Shown piece by piece: positions 1 through 7,046 of a DNA stretch of 13,573 bases; position 1 is the first letter of the stretch, and each line of letters starts with the position of its first letter. A program made the position numbers and the translations under genes. The stretch is taken from contig JAAHIC010000044.1 of NCBI GenBank assembly GCA_010671965.1, positions 1 to 13,573 of the forward strand. The letters run 5' to 3'. Under the pieces are notes generated by a model that saw nothing but the letters and a program-made list of their open reading frames with translations, was not told where the DNA came from and did no database searches. This DNA comes from Leptolyngbya sp. SIO4C5 (GTDB lineage Bacteria; Cyanobacteriota; Cyanobacteriia; Phormidesmidales; Phormidesmidaceae).

Positions 1-357
1 TGCCTGATCTAGAAAGCCAGCTACCTCACTGCAGGTACAGACAAGCTGACTGACTGAGGCGCTGGCCGTGTTCATCTGAGGTTCTACGTCCAGGCGAATC
101 CAGCGGGGAACAGCCTGATTGGCGATGTGGAGTCCTAAGACCGTACCGATACAGGCTTGGTGGCTGGCTAAAGCCCGCTGCACTGGCAGATGTTCAAGTG
201 GCAGGGGTTCTCCCTGCGGGTCGATAAACTGCTGCTGGCCCAATACCTGACCGATATAGTTTTCCGATAGATTTAGCAGGGCGATCGCCGCCGCATTGGC
301 AAATGTTATTTGTCCTGCCTGATTGAGGAGTAGTACACCAGCGGCAATTCTTTGCAT
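1..357 (-). CDS. Partial PAS-domain sensor protein (N-terminal 119 residues, cut by window edge)
   Basis: The reading frame stays open from an ATG at 357 to the left edge, so only the N-terminus is seen. It begins MQRIAAGVLLLNQAGQITFA and reads as a PAS domain: a hydrophobic first strand, then AN.AAIALLNL, then the LPVQRA segment near residue 65. Over about 95 residues it is roughly 40% identical by eye to the N-terminus of the complete hybrid kinase encoded just upstream, so the two are probably tandem paralogues. Upstream in frame the frame is open only to a TAG at 409-411, with no other ATG, GTG or TTG start. No Shine-Dalgarno is evident. The kinase gene ends 128 bases before this start, so co-transcription is possible. 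The missing part is probably a histidine kinase, but that is inferred only from the paralogue. Confidence 0.75.
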   Translation of the reverse strand, partial: MQRIAAGVLLLNQAGQITFANAAAIALLNLSENYIGQVLGQQQFIDPQGEPLPLEHLPVQRALASHQACIGTVLGLHIANQAVPRWIRLDVEPQMNTASASVSQLVCTCSEVAGFLDQA

Positions 358-485
358 GAAGCTAGTTAGTTCAAAATTGGCCCGAAACTCTCTGATACCG
401 GACGCTGGCTATGCCCAAAAATTTGAAAGGTTCTCAGGGTTTCTACCCTAGGGTGCCCGCATTTTGTTCAAAAGCGGCGTTATTT

Positions 486-2918
486 TTACTGACTATTTGC
501 CTGCTCGACTAGCTGAATAATTTCCTCGAACTTGAAGTTGTTAGCGAGGTGGGTGAGCTGAGCTGCTGAGGGAGCCTGAGTCGGCGGCAGCTGCTGCGTC
601 AAAGCGCACACGAGGCGATCGCTACCCTGAGAGGCGGCCTGATAAAGCTCAAGCCGCCAGGCCGCAGACATCTCTAGCAACGCGCTGACGGTATTAGGAG
701 CCGTAGCAAATTGGGAGCTAGAAGTCGCTTGGGATTCTGGCTCGGCCTCTGGTAACCTGTCTGCCGCATAGAGATAACGCACATTCAGATATTTCTGCAG
801 CTCTGTCAGTAAATCCTCAACTTGAAAAGGCTTGCAAAGAATATCGTTGCAGCCTGCCGCTAAAATTTCCTGACGTTCTTCTCGAAAAACGCTGGCCGTT
901 AAAGCCAAGATGGGCACTGTCTGTCCGTCCGGCTCAGAGCGAATCAGGCGAACGGCATCATAGCCATCTAAGATCGGCATCCGCATGTCCATCCAGATAA
1001 AATCAGGCCGGCACTGCCGCCAGTAAGCAACTCCCTCCTGCCCGTTACTCGCTAAAGTCACCTGAAAGCCTATCTGCCCCAGCAGCTCCTTCAGCAACTG
1101 CTGGTTATAGACGTCATCATCCACAATTAGAATGCGATAGGCTGGCTGGCCGGGAACCAGTCCCACGACTTGACCTTGTAAACGGACTGAATCAGGGCTA
1201 GCGGCAGGCACCGTCACCGGCACCTGTAGCGGAATTTCTAGGGTAAAGCAGGTACCGACGCCTACCTGGCTCTCAACCTGTATTTGGCCGCCCATGAGCT
1301 GGGCAAATTTTTGGCTAATCGCCAGCCCTAGCCCCGTTCCTGCTTGAGCCTGCATGCCGCTTTGAGTCTGGCTGAAGGCTTTAAACAGGCGGCTTTGTTC
1401 TTCTGGGGCAATGCCTGGGCCGCTGTCGGCCACCTTGAACTGCAGTCTCTCAGAGTCGGCAGCGGGCGATCGCTGTACAGCGAGCCGGACAAAACCTGTC
1501 TCAGTGAACTTGATGGCATTGCCAAGCAGATTGAGTAAAATTTGCCTGAGTTTGCCCTTGTCGCCGATAATTTGCGGCGGAATATCAGCACTACAGGTAA
1601 AACTGAGCGATAAGCCTTTATTGCTGGCCTTAAGACAGAGCATCTCCTCCAAATCATCTAGAAAGCTAGCTAGATTCAAGCTGCCCTGATTGAGGCTGAC
1701 CTGCCCTGCCTCAATTTTTGACATTTCTAAAATATCGTTGATTAAAGTCAGCAGATGTTCGCCGCTGCGGGCAATGATCTCTACCGACTGACGCTGACTA
1801 AGGCCCAGCTTTTTGTCCTGCTGCAAAACCTGAGCAAACCCTAAAACGGCATTGAGGGGTGTCCTCAACTCGTGACTCATGTGAGCTAGAAACTCACTTT
1901 TGGCTCGGCTAGCGCTGTCTGCAGCTTCTTTGGCCTGCTGGAGCGCGGCTGCCTGCTGCCGGGTTTGCCGCAGCAGTTCGGCCTGCTGGACGGCGACGCC
2001 TAGCTGATTGCCAACTCGCACGATCATGTCGGTTTCCGCCGCAAGCCAATGACGGGGACGATCGTTTTGATAGATCGAGAGCAGGCCCCAAAGGATTTCG
2101 TGGCAAAAGATCGGCACGATGATATAGGCTCTGGCCTGAAACCGTTCTAGCAGCTCCAAATAGCAGCGATCAAAACCGGCTGCGTAAATATCGGCAACGC
2201 TGCGGCAGATCAGGCCCTGGTTATAGATACCGCCTGCTGTTTCTTGTAAATAGGTATCTTTGACAAAGCCGACAGGGGTGCTGATTTGCTGAACGATGCA
2301 GTCTGGGCGATCGCTGCTGACTCGCTTCAATTCCGGCTGCTCCGCCTGACGAACTAGCAGTGACGACCAGCTGTCGGCAACCGATTCGGCGACGAATTCG
2401 CCGCTCCAGTCAGCGTTGAACCGGTAAATCGCCGCGCGATCGCCGCTCAGGGTTTGGCGCAGCTCCTCGACCGTTGAGTTGAAAATTGTCTGCAAGTCTA
2501 GAGTCTGACGCATGGCCTGGATAACGCGCAAAGAGGCCATTTCCGACTGGGTTTGTTCCTGGGAGGCCGGGGCAGACTCCGCTGGTTTTGCCTGCTCTCG
2601 CAGCGTACAGATAGCGCAGAGTTCGGCAGCAGCAGCAGCAGGCTGTAGCTCTACATCAACGGTCAGCCAGCGATCGGTGGCGGCATGGCTGGAACGCAGC
2701 CCCAGCGTGCAGTCATAAACGGATTTTTGCTGGGCGATCGCCCGCTGCACCGGCAGTTGGTGCGCCGCAATCAGATCGCCATTCTTGCTGACAAACTGGC
2801 TATGCTGACCAAAGACAAACCCCTGACAGTCAGGGGGTAAATTGAGCAGAGTAATTGCCGATTGATTAGCGGTTGAAATCTTACTGTCGGCATCTAGTAA
2901 AAGTACTCCAACTCCCAT
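486..2918 (-). CDS. Hybrid sensor histidine kinase (PAS-GAF-HisKA-HATPase-REC)
   Basis: An 810-residue soluble two-component hybrid kinase with no membrane segment. Domains in order: PAS about 1-105; phytochrome-like GAF about 135-315 (DRAAIYRF start, YIIVPIF, LWGLLSIYQN, PRHW); short coiled coil about 315-342; HisKA with phospho-acceptor His349 in HMSHELRTPL; HATPase_c with N-box Asn467, G1 box DSGPGI (498-503) and G2 box GTGLGLAI (527-534). A receiver domain follows, about 594-712, with acidic pocket DDD 600-602, phospho-acceptor Asp644 in MDMRMP, Thr674 and Lys696. A C-terminal tail of about 65 residues contains NNFKFEEIIQL, of a kind I recall in cyanobacterial hybrid kinases. Autophosphorylation on His349 and relay to Asp644 are expected from the family; the partner and signal are unknown. 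The GAF carries Cys252 in DIYAAGFDRCY, at the position of the bilin-binding Cys of cyanobacteriochromes. The ATG at 2918 has AAAAGGA about 12 bases upstream. Confidence 0.92.
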   Translation of the reverse strand: MGVGVLLLDADSKISTANQSAITLLNLPPDCQGFVFGQHSQFVSKNGDLIAAHQLPVQRAIAQQKSVYDCTLGLRSSHAATDRWLTVDVELQPAAAAAELCAICTLREQAKPAESAPASQEQTQSEMASLRVIQAMRQTLDLQTIFNSTVEELRQTLSGDRAAIYRFNADWSGEFVAESVADSWSSLLVRQAEQPELKRVSSDRPDCIVQQISTPVGFVKDTYLQETAGGIYNQGLICRSVADIYAAGFDRCYLELLERFQARAYIIVPIFCHEILWGLLSIYQNDRPRHWLAAETDMIVRVGNQLGVAVQQAELLRQTRQQAAALQQAKEAADSASRAKSEFLAHMSHELRTPLNAVLGFAQVLQQDKKLGLSQRQSVEIIARSGEHLLTLINDILEMSKIEAGQVSLNQGSLNLASFLDDLEEMLCLKASNKGLSLSFTCSADIPPQIIGDKGKLRQILLNLLGNAIKFTETGFVRLAVQRSPAADSERLQFKVADSGPGIAPEEQSRLFKAFSQTQSGMQAQAGTGLGLAISQKFAQLMGGQIQVESQVGVGTCFTLEIPLQVPVTVPAASPDSVRLQGQVVGLVPGQPAYRILIVDDDVYNQQLLKELLGQIGFQVTLASNGQEGVAYWRQCRPDFIWMDMRMPILDGYDAVRLIRSEPDGQTVPILALTASVFREERQEILAAGCNDILCKPFQVEDLLTELQKYLNVRYLYAADRLPEAEPESQATSSSQFATAPNTVSALLEMSAAWRLELYQAASQGSDRLVCALTQQLPPTQAPSAAQLTHLANNFKFEEIIQLVEQANSQ

Positions 2919-2962
2919 GTCACAGAGTATCCTTTTCGCCAGTAAATTGTCTTACTCTTGAG

Positions 2963-2987
2963 ATCTGAACTTAGTCTGAACTCAGAT
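2963..2987. promoter_or_regulatory. Putative operator: 11-bp-phased direct repeat upstream of the hybrid kinase
   Basis: The octamer TCTGAACT occurs at 2964-2971 and again at 2975-2982, exactly 11 bp apart (one helical turn). ATCTGA (2963-2968) and TCAGAT (2982-2987) form an inverted pair around them. On the coding strand the repeat reads AGTTCAGA-CTA-AGTTCAGA, about 45-55 bases before the kinase ATG. Direct repeats at 11-bp spacing are typical of OmpR/PhoB-type response regulator sites. No convincing -35/-10 pair was found beside it, and the regulator is unknown. Confidence 0.4.
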
Positions 2988-3056
2988 AAATAATTGCTGC
3001 TTTGATGCACTACTGAGACAGTGGATTGCCGCCAAGGTCGAGGACTTCTACCGAAA

Positions 3057-3076
3057 CCGACATTCACCGACATTCA
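3057..3076. repeat. Tandem 10-bp repeat
   Basis: CCGACATTCA occurs twice in immediate tandem (3057-3066 and 3067-3076), just beyond the stop codon of the phosphatase gene. It is probably a small slippage duplication. No function is visible. Confidence 0.6.
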
Positions 3077-3081
3077 CTACA

Positions 3082-3561
3082 TTAGCTTTTCTGTATTAAA
3101 AGATACTCCAGCAAACCGTCACAGGCATCTACCAAAAGGTTAATGACATACTGAAAACCCTCAGTTCCCCCATAGTAGGGATCGGGCACCTCTTTGTCAG
3201 TATGATGCCGACAAAAATCGCACATCAGGCGCACCTTATGCTGATATTGGCCCGTGAGATCATACGCCAGAATATCGCGGCGGTTCTCCCGATCCATTGC
3301 CAGAATCAGATCAAACTCTGCCAAATCTTTTGCCTGGAACTGTCTGGCTCTGCCGCTCAGAGGAATTTGCAGTATCTCCTGGGCCGCTGCCGACATGCGT
3401 TGATCAGGTGCGCTGCCGATGTGGTAGCTCGACGTACCCGCCGAGTCACAGATGATAGAACTGCCCAACTGCCGCTGCTCAATCAGATGATTCATGATGT
3501 TTTCAGCAGAGGGCGAACGGCAGATATTGCCCAAGCAGACAAATAGCAGTTTCGTCACCAT
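3082..3561 (-). CDS. Low-molecular-weight protein tyrosine phosphatase
   Basis: 159 residues, the usual length of the family. The P-loop CLGNICRS lies at residues 9-16, with nucleophile Cys9 and Arg15 of the CX5R motif. The general acid is Asp127 in the conserved DPYY segment. The family hydrolyses phosphotyrosine in the cytoplasm; bacterial members often act on tyrosine kinases of polysaccharide export or on other phosphoproteins, but no kinase or polysaccharide gene is present here, so the substrate is unknown. The ATG at 3561 is 11 bases after the YbaB-family stop codon, so the two genes are probably co-transcribed. No clear Shine-Dalgarno precedes it. The gene looks intact. Confidence 0.93.
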   Translation of the reverse strand: MVTKLLFVCLGNICRSPSAENIMNHLIEQRQLGSSIICDSAGTSSYHIGSAPDQRMSAAAQEILQIPLSGRARQFQAKDLAEFDLILAMDRENRRDILAYDLTGQYQHKVRLMCDFCRHHTDKEVPDPYYGGTEGFQYVINLLVDACDGLLEYLLIQKS

Positions 3562-3572
3562 GACGGCGGTGC

Positions 3573-3917
3573 CTAGAGTCCGGGTAGGTTAAGACCGCCG
3601 GTCAGTTCTTCCATGCGCTCTCGCATGGTTGCGGTGGATTTGACGTAGGCATCCTGCATGGCGGCTGTCACCAAATCAGATAAGACCTCAGCTCCCTCAT
3701 TGAGCGCTTCTGGCGCAATCGTGACGCCGCGAGGTTCCTGGTTGCCGCTCAGCACTACCTTGACGAGTCCGCCACCGGCTTGCCCCTCGATTTCCATCTG
3801 CTCTAGTTCTTCTTGCAGACGCTTAGCCCCTTCTTGAACCTGCTGCGCCTTCTTGAAAGCCTCTGTCAGCTCCTTCATCTTGCCCAAGCCGAAGCCAAAT
3901 CCTTGCCCTTTTGTCAT
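3573..3917 (-). CDS. ybaB: YbaB/EbfC-family nucleoid-associated protein
   Basis: 114 residues, normal for the YbaB/EbfC family of small dimeric DNA-binding proteins. The N-terminus is Gly-rich and Phe-rich ([11 protein letters not shown]). A charged amphipathic helix follows, about 14-44 ([18 protein letters not shown]), then the typical core with [13 protein letters not shown] and VTIAPEAL, and a C-terminal helix with VTAAMQDAY. Family members bind DNA with little sequence specificity and affect nucleoid organisation and transcription. It lies 79 bases after the start-most possible end of murB and 11 bases before the phosphatase gene, so the latter two form a tight pair. The ATG at 3917 lacks an obvious Shine-Dalgarno. 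Confidence 0.93.
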   Translation of the reverse strand: MTKGQGFGFGLGKMKELTEAFKKAQQVQEGAKRLQEELEQMEIEGQAGGGLVKVVLSGNQEPRGVTIAPEALNEGAEVLSDLVTAAMQDAYVKSTATMRERMEELTGGLNLPGL

Positions 3918-3989
3918 GATCTATCTAGTGCTTTACGAAACAGTAATATTAAACCGCTTGAATCCTAATCATTCTAGCGCTGATGTGAA

Positions 3990-4011
3990 TTTCAGCCTAA
4001 GCTAGCTGAAA
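3990..4011 (-). repeat. Inverted repeat at the 3' end of murB
   Basis: TTTCAGC (3990-3996) and GCTGAAA (4005-4011) form a 7-bp stem with an 8-base loop, spanning the murB stop codon. No T-run follows it on the minus strand, so it is not a standard terminator. It could be an mRNA 3'-end or processing hairpin, or chance. Confidence 0.3.
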
Positions 4012-4935
4012 CTCTCCCAAGATCTTAACCTCAGGCTTCAGCCGCAAAGACCAGCGAGTATCGACCTGCTGCTGAACATGGCGAATCAGGCGCAGAATGT
4101 CGCTGGCGGTAGCGCCGCCACAGTTCAAGATAAAGTTGGCGTGCTGAGTCGAAACCTGGGCGTTACCAATCTGGTAGCCTTTGAGGCCCGACTGCTCAAT
4201 TAGCCAGCCAGCGCTGTGGGGAGAGGGGTTACGAAAGACGCTGCCACAGCTAGGTAAATGGTAGGGCTGGGTGGTGCGGCGCTGCTCTAGGTCAGCGGCA
4301 GTAGCTGCCATCACGGCTTGCCGCTCTGCTCCCGGTTGAAGCTGAAAAACGGCATGGGTGACTAGTCGGGTATCTCCCTGCAAAACCGAGGTCCGATAGC
4401 GAAAGTTGAGATCTGCGGGCAAAAATTGAGAGGTTTTGCCGTCAGAGTCCAGCACTGCCGCTGAAACTAAGATATCAGCCGTACAGGCCCCATGTGCCCC
4501 GGCATTCATAACCACCGCTCCGCCAACCGTTCCTGGAATGCCCACGGCCCACTCTAGCCCCTGCCAGCCCCGCTTAGCAGCTTTCCAGGCCAGCGTTGCT
4601 AAGGGTTCGCCAGCAGCAGCCAAGATACGGCCCTGGGACTGATCAAAGTCAGCCTGCCGAAGATAGCGAGTACAAATAACTAAGCCGGGTAAACCGCGAT
4701 CGCTAATCAACAGGTTTGATCCTGCCCCCAAAAACGTGACGGGCAGATTGCGGTCATTAGCCCACTCCAGACTAGCCTGCAGGTCGCTAAGCTGACGCGG
4801 AAAAACCAGCCACTCAGCCGGGCCACCGACTCGAAATGAAGTCAAGCCAGTTAGCGGTACCTGAGACTGAATGGCACAGTTTTCGCTGATCGGGTGAGTC
4901 TCTGGGGCCATAGCATATCGAGCCGTCAACAACAT
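3997..4935 (-). CDS. murB: UDP-N-acetylenolpyruvoylglucosamine reductase
   Basis: MurB reduces UDP-GlcNAc-enolpyruvate to UDP-N-acetylmuramate with FAD and NADPH, the second committed step of peptidoglycan precursor synthesis in the cytoplasm. Numbered from the ATG at 4935 (312 residues): FAD-binding GAGSN at 70-74; the GIPGTVGGAVVMNAGAHG segment about 132-149; Arg181 in RYRTSVL; the catalytic Ser232 in SCGSVFRNP; and Glu302 in PEVKILGEF. The FRVGG motif near the N-terminus is also present. The start is ambiguous: the frame allows a GTG at 4947, this ATG at 4935 with GAGG 11 bases upstream, and an ATG at 4911. The murC stop is only 15-27 bases upstream, so the two genes form an operon. Confidence 0.95.
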   Translation of the reverse strand: MLLTARYAMAPETHPISENCAIQSQVPLTGLTSFRVGGPAEWLVFPRQLSDLQASLEWANDRNLPVTFLGAGSNLLISDRGLPGLVICTRYLRQADFDQSQGRILAAAGEPLATLAWKAAKRGWQGLEWAVGIPGTVGGAVVMNAGAHGACTADILVSAAVLDSDGKTSQFLPADLNFRYRTSVLQGDTRLVTHAVFQLQPGAERQAVMAATAADLEQRRTTQPYHLPSCGSVFRNPSPHSAGWLIEQSGLKGYQIGNAQVSTQHANFILNCGGATASDILRLIRHVQQQVDTRWSLRLKPEVKILGEFQLA

Positions 4936-4962
4936 TACTCCATGCACCTCGATATAAGAATT

Positions 4963-6516
4963 TTAGGCAAGCTGAGCCGCTTCAGCTAAAGATGGGTGGG
5001 TCTGCCGCTGATAGTAGTCCATTACGTCAGGAATCACCTGATTGAGATTGCCAGCCGTGAGGAATAAAACGATGTCGCCCGACTGTAGTTCTTGGGTCAG
5101 CTCTTGCGTCACTTCTGCTAAAGAAGCTCGGTACTTAACCTGGCTGTGATGCTGGGCGATCGCCTCTGTCACCGCATAGCCGCCGATATCGTACACGTTT
5201 TTCTCACCAGCGCTGTAAATATCGGTGACGATCACCTGATCGGCCTGACTGAAAGCGGCGGCAAACTCCGAGAGTAGGGTGGCGGTGCGGCTGTAGCGGT
5301 GGGGCTGGAAGATAGCGATGACGCGGCGTTGGGGAAACTGCTCTGGTTCCTCACTGGCTTTGAGGCGGGCGGCTGAAAGGGTCGCTCGAATTTCGCTGGG
5401 GTGGTGGGCATAGTCATCGACAAACAAAATGCCCTTGTGCAATCCCCGCTGTTCAAACCGGCGCCGCGCTCCCTGAAAGCTGCTGAGAATCTCTGCAATC
5501 AGCGCAAAGTCTAAACCGACTAAACGCCCCACCGCGATCGCGGCTAGGGCATTACTCAGATTGTGGCGACCCAGTAGTGGTAAGCGTAGCTGTCCCAGGC
5601 GCTGACCCCGCTCCCAAATGGTGGCGAGGGTGCCGCCGGCATAGTGCGTCACGTCATCGGCGACATAGTCAGCATCAGTCTCGGGGTTGAGGCTGTAGGA
5701 AACGTCCGGCTGAATGGCTTGTTTGACAGTTTGACAGTCAATACAGCCCACTACCGTTTGGCAGCGACGGGCAAACGTTTCAAAAATGCCGACGACTTGT
5801 TCTAAGGTGCTGTAGTGATCGGGGTGATCCAGTTCAATATTGGTGATGACGCCTATCTGAGCTGAGAGCTTAACCAAGGAGCCATCGGACTCATCCGCTT
5901 CTGCCACCAGATAGTCTCCTTGGCCGAGGTGAGCATTGCCTTCCCAGGCTGCCACTTCTCCGCCGACGATGATGGTGGGATCTAGATTAGCTTTGAGCAG
6001 CAGATATCCAATCAGGCTGCTGGTGGTTGTCTTGCCGTGGGTGCCAGCTACAGCAACGCCGCTGTAGTGGGACATTAAAGCGGCTAGAAGATCGGAACGA
6101 TGAAAGATAGGACAGCCCAGTTCCAGAGCAGCTCGGTACTCAGAGTTGCTTTTATCAATCGCCGTTGAACAGATGACCTGCGGTAGGAGATCGGCACTAG
6201 CCGACGGCTGTTTTGCTGCCTGAACTGCCGCCGTAACTCCCAAGTTACGGCCTAGTTGTGACGATGAACTCTGCCGTGGCGCTGAGGCCGCGATCGCCTG
6301 AGGCGTTTGAAAAAACGACAGGTTGGATTCCTGCTGCTGCCAGAAAATGTGCACCCCTTCCTTCTGCAGTCGCTTTGTAATGTGACTGAGACGAACATCT
6401 GAACCAGTAACGGGTAAACCACACTTGGCCAAGATGTAGGCAAGCGCGGACATGCCGATTCCACCAACGCCAACGAAATGGAAGGGCCTGCCGCTGAAAT
6501 CTACAGAATTCAGCAT
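4963..6516 (-). CDS. murC: UDP-N-acetylmuramate--L-alanine ligase
   Basis: MurC adds L-alanine to UDP-MurNAc using ATP, the first amino-acid step of the peptidoglycan stem. From the ATG at 6516 the protein has 517 residues. The N-terminal Rossmann motif GVGGIG is at 16-21, the ATP P-loop AGTHGKTTT at 157-165, EADESD and TNIELDHPDHY in the central Mur ligase domain, GRHNLSNALAA, DDYAHHPSEI and FQPHRYSRT toward the C-terminal domain. I chose this start because GAGGAAA sits 5-6 bases upstream; a GTG at 6537 in the same frame is less likely. A low-complexity, Ser/Gln/Ala-rich stretch about residues 72-110 lengthens the N-terminal domain; I recall other cyanobacterial MurC proteins also being variable there. 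Confidence 0.97.
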   Translation of the reverse strand: MLNSVDFSGRPFHFVGVGGIGMSALAYILAKCGLPVTGSDVRLSHITKRLQKEGVHIFWQQQESNLSFFQTPQAIAASAPRQSSSSQLGRNLGVTAAVQAAKQPSASADLLPQVICSTAIDKSNSEYRAALELGCPIFHRSDLLAALMSHYSGVAVAGTHGKTTTSSLIGYLLLKANLDPTIIVGGEVAAWEGNAHLGQGDYLVAEADESDGSLVKLSAQIGVITNIELDHPDHYSTLEQVVGIFETFARRCQTVVGCIDCQTVKQAIQPDVSYSLNPETDADYVADDVTHYAGGTLATIWERGQRLGQLRLPLLGRHNLSNALAAIAVGRLVGLDFALIAEILSSFQGARRRFEQRGLHKGILFVDDYAHHPSEIRATLSAARLKASEEPEQFPQRRVIAIFQPHRYSRTATLLSEFAAAFSQADQVIVTDIYSAGEKNVYDIGGYAVTEAIAQHHSQVKYRASLAEVTQELTQELQSGDIVLFLTAGNLNQVIPDVMDYYQRQTHPSLAEAAQLA

Positions 6517-6558
6517 TCTAATTTCCTCACACACCACACCACACCAATATCACGCGAT

Positions 6559-6588
6559 ATCATACCAGGAATTATCCTGATACCTGAA
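6559..6588 (-). promoter_or_regulatory. Candidate murC promoter with dyad in the spacer
   Basis: On the minus strand a -10 hexamer TATGAT (6564-6559) lies 18 bases after a weak -35 TTCAGG (6588-6583). Transcription would start about 35 bases before the murC ATG. The spacer holds an imperfect dyad, TACCAGGA (6563-6570) and TCCTGATA (6575-6582), 7 of 8 positions paired. A second dyad, ATATC-ACGC-GATAT (6547-6560), covers the likely start site. Either could be a repressor operator. The prediction is by eye. Confidence 0.4.
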
Positions 6589-6960
6589 TTCTCTTGCTAG
6601 CGACCCGGCAAAGCTAACGCAGATCTAGCCCTACTGCTGGTTCATCCGCAAGTTCAGTTAAACAACTCAGTGAACTGACTGATAGTCTATACCTAGAAAC
6701 TTCAGCCGCCCCAGCGCAATTCAGTAAGAATCTGCGAATTTTAGGGCAAACTGCCGTATTACTGTCAGATATTAGTTCAGAATTGGGGTTATGGAAATTG
6801 ATCAGCTTTGGGCTGAGCGAATTTTCTTTTGTCAAAGAGAAAAATAGCCCTGATTTTTTCTGCCTAAGTTAGGGCAGCGATTGTTTCCCTAATCAGCCGC
6901 AATGCTTTCGATCAGTGGCCCTAGGCAAGACTGATCCAGGCAGCCGATAGCCTTAAGGTA
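6589..6960. other. Dyad-rich divergent intergenic region between murC and gap2
   Basis: No convincing gene was found here. The only open frame of note (6614-6835, minus) starts with TTG and resembles nothing I know. The stretch has several dyads: CTGATT (6850-6855) with AATCAG (6891-6896) enclosing CTGCC (6860-6864)/GGCAG (6873-6877); a competing TTAGGG (6869-6874)/CCCTAA (6887-6892); and GATCAGT (6910-6916)/ACTGATC (6930-6936), a perfect 7-bp pair. The octamer TTAGGGCA occurs at 6741-6748 and 6869-6876. This could be a regulatory region or encode a small RNA; neither is shown. Confidence 0.4.
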
Positions 6961-6961
6961 A

Positions 6962-6991
6962 TTGCCCTGGGTTCCAGCTAATGTGTATGAT
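6962..6991 (+). promoter_or_regulatory. Candidate gap2 promoter
   Basis: A -35-like TTGCCC (6962-6967) and a -10 TATGAT (6986-6991) are separated by 18 bases, which would start transcription near 6998 and give a leader of about 50 bases. An alternative pair, TTTACA (6999-7004) and TAAATT (7021-7026) with 16-base spacing, would leave almost no leader before the Shine-Dalgarno, so the first is preferred. Confidence 0.45.
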
Positions 6992-7009
6992 GATGTCGTT
7001 TACATCAAA

Positions 7010-7029
7010 CTTAACTTGATTAAATTAAG
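7010..7029. promoter_or_regulatory. Imperfect palindrome with LysR-type TTA-N7-TAA pattern before gap2
   Basis: The 20 bases from CTTAA (7010-7014) to TTAAG (7025-7029) pair at 16 of 20 positions as a palindrome. They contain TTA (7011-7013), 7 bases, TAA (7021-7023), the pattern reported for the LysR-type carbon regulator CmpR. An overlapping pair ATCAA (7004-7008) and TTGAT (7016-7020) is also present. The site lies between the candidate promoter and the ribosome binding site, a position suited to repression. The regulator assignment is inference. Confidence 0.35.
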
Positions 7030-7046
7030 ACAGAGGGTAAAGCGCA

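Noticed and set aside
423..485. Terminator between the hybrid kinase and the left-hand sensor gene
   Set aside because: Only a 5-bp stem (AGGGT-TTCT-ACCCT, about 437-450) and the short palindrome ACCCTAGGGT occur, with no adjacent T-run on the minus strand.
2512..2718. Plus-strand open frame opposite the kinase N-terminus
   Set aside because: It is antisense to a clearly coding PAS/GAF region and its translation is low-complexity Ala/Ser; it is a shadow frame.
3202..3546. 114-residue plus-strand open frame opposite the tyrosine phosphatase gene
   Set aside because: It mirrors an intact phosphatase gene with complete catalytic motifs, and its protein has no recognisable features.
6614..6835. 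73-residue open frame on the minus strand in the murC-gap2 gap
   Set aside because: It starts with TTG, has no Shine-Dalgarno, resembles no family I recognise and overlaps dyad-rich regulatory sequence.
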